DNA of 64,000 nucleotides from CAZVGZ01 sp964627605 (GTDB taxonomy: Bacteria; Latescibacterota; MWCZ01; CAZVGZ01). A program made the translations under genes and the position numbers. The notes below the pieces were generated by a model. It saw only the letters and a list, made by a program, of their open reading frames with translations. It had not been told where the DNA came from and made no database searches. The stretch's first letter is position 1; each line of letters opens with the position of its first letter. Shown piece after piece: positions 63,821 through 64,000 of this stretch. The stretch spans positions 1 to 64,000 of the forward strand of contig CAZVGZ010000002.1 in assembly GCA_964627605.1 (NCBI GenBank), written 5' to 3'.

Positions 63821-64000
63821 TTGAGCGCGACTTTTGATTTTGTGTTGCGAACGCGATCACTGGAGCTGAATTCCGATGGCAGGAACGTCTGGACAGCAGA
63901 TGAAGCTGGTTTTTCGGTTGATGCATCCAAGCTGGCCCTGGTGCTGTGCGACGTGTGGGACTCACACTACAGCCGAGGTGCCAGGGAGCGCCTGGAACTA
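63821..64000 (+). CDS. Isochorismatase-like hydrolase (5' part; runs off the window)
   Basis: Sixty codons are visible from a TTG at 63821, which follows GGAGG by six bases. The N-terminus has LSATFDFVLRTRSLELN, then LALVLCDVWDSHYSRGARER. The DVWDSH segment resembles the start of isochorismatase/cysteine-hydrolase domains, where the Asp belongs to the catalytic triad. The rest is outside the window, so the call is provisional. It is 33 bases after the PhyH gene. Confidence 0.6.
   Translation, partial: MSATFDFVLRTRSLELNSDGRNVWTADEAGFSVDASKLALVLCDVWDSHYSRGARERLEL

Noticed and set aside
1..64000. CRISPR arrays, insertion sequences, integrases or defence systems
   Set aside because: No direct-repeat arrays, transposase motifs, terminal inverted repeats or phage genes were seen.

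Overview
The window is a dense bacterial chromosome segment of moderate-to-high GC with about 58 protein genes, one tRNA and at least four gene remnants. There are no insertion sequences, phage genes or CRISPR arrays. The gene content suggests an uncultivated, probably marine or sponge-associated, Gram-negative heterotroph of the FCB/Latescibacterota or Poribacteria type. The reasons are a TonB receptor with a carboxypeptidase-like N-domain, FlgD-like C-terminal sorting domains, bacillithiol genes, and many Gfo/Idh/MocA, UroD-like, PhyH, LarA, DUF6785 and BNR proteins. The phylum is an inference, not a reading.

Layout. 1-3429 (-): TonB-dependent receptor, cut by the left edge. 3961-8179: DapA-family aldolase, cupin and two LarA (nickel racemase) paralogues, one with a Tat signal. 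8322-8633: VWA pseudogene. 8827-20141 (+): a carbohydrate block with a BNR-type lyase/sialidase-like protein, a 933-residue TIM-barrel protein, a sugar-1-phosphate nucleotidyltransferase, a GalK-like kinase, an MDR dehydrogenase, two Gfo/Idh oxidoreductases and a glycerophosphodiesterase. 20340-22193: secreted cohesin-like/dockerin-like protein with a FlgD-like tail. 22558-23851: small protein plus UroD-family protein. tRNA-Glu and nadB (-), then a putative outer-membrane protein and nadE (+). 28585-29561: two broken genes. 29562-30683 (-): two Spy/CpxP (LTXXQ) proteins. 30868-33467 (+): an M16 peptidase pair.

34413-48590 is one long minus-strand run: DUF6785 membrane protein, MFS transporter, ftsH, SH3 lipoprotein, hflX, bshB1, a sugar-catabolism trio (Gfo/Idh, aldose epimerase-like, sugar-phosphate isomerase-like), then bshC overlapped by a SAM methyltransferase. 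The remainder is mixed: ceramidase-like protein, TPR protein, M29 aminopeptidase, short S41-like protein, orphan ABC solute-binding lipoprotein coupled to a Sua5/YrdC protein, a FecR/beta-barrel fusion behind a strong promoter, a metallophosphoesterase, an SUMF1-like/BNR fusion, two paralogous lipoproteins, and a UroD/DapA-like/PhyH/isochorismatase-like series running off the right edge.

Functionally, most genes fit uptake and stepwise breakdown of complex carbohydrates and sugar or hydroxy acids. A second theme is low-molecular-weight thiol metabolism: BshB1, BshC and a translationally coupled methyltransferase suggest bacillithiol, possibly a methylated form. Function calls rest on motifs read by eye; no database search was possible.
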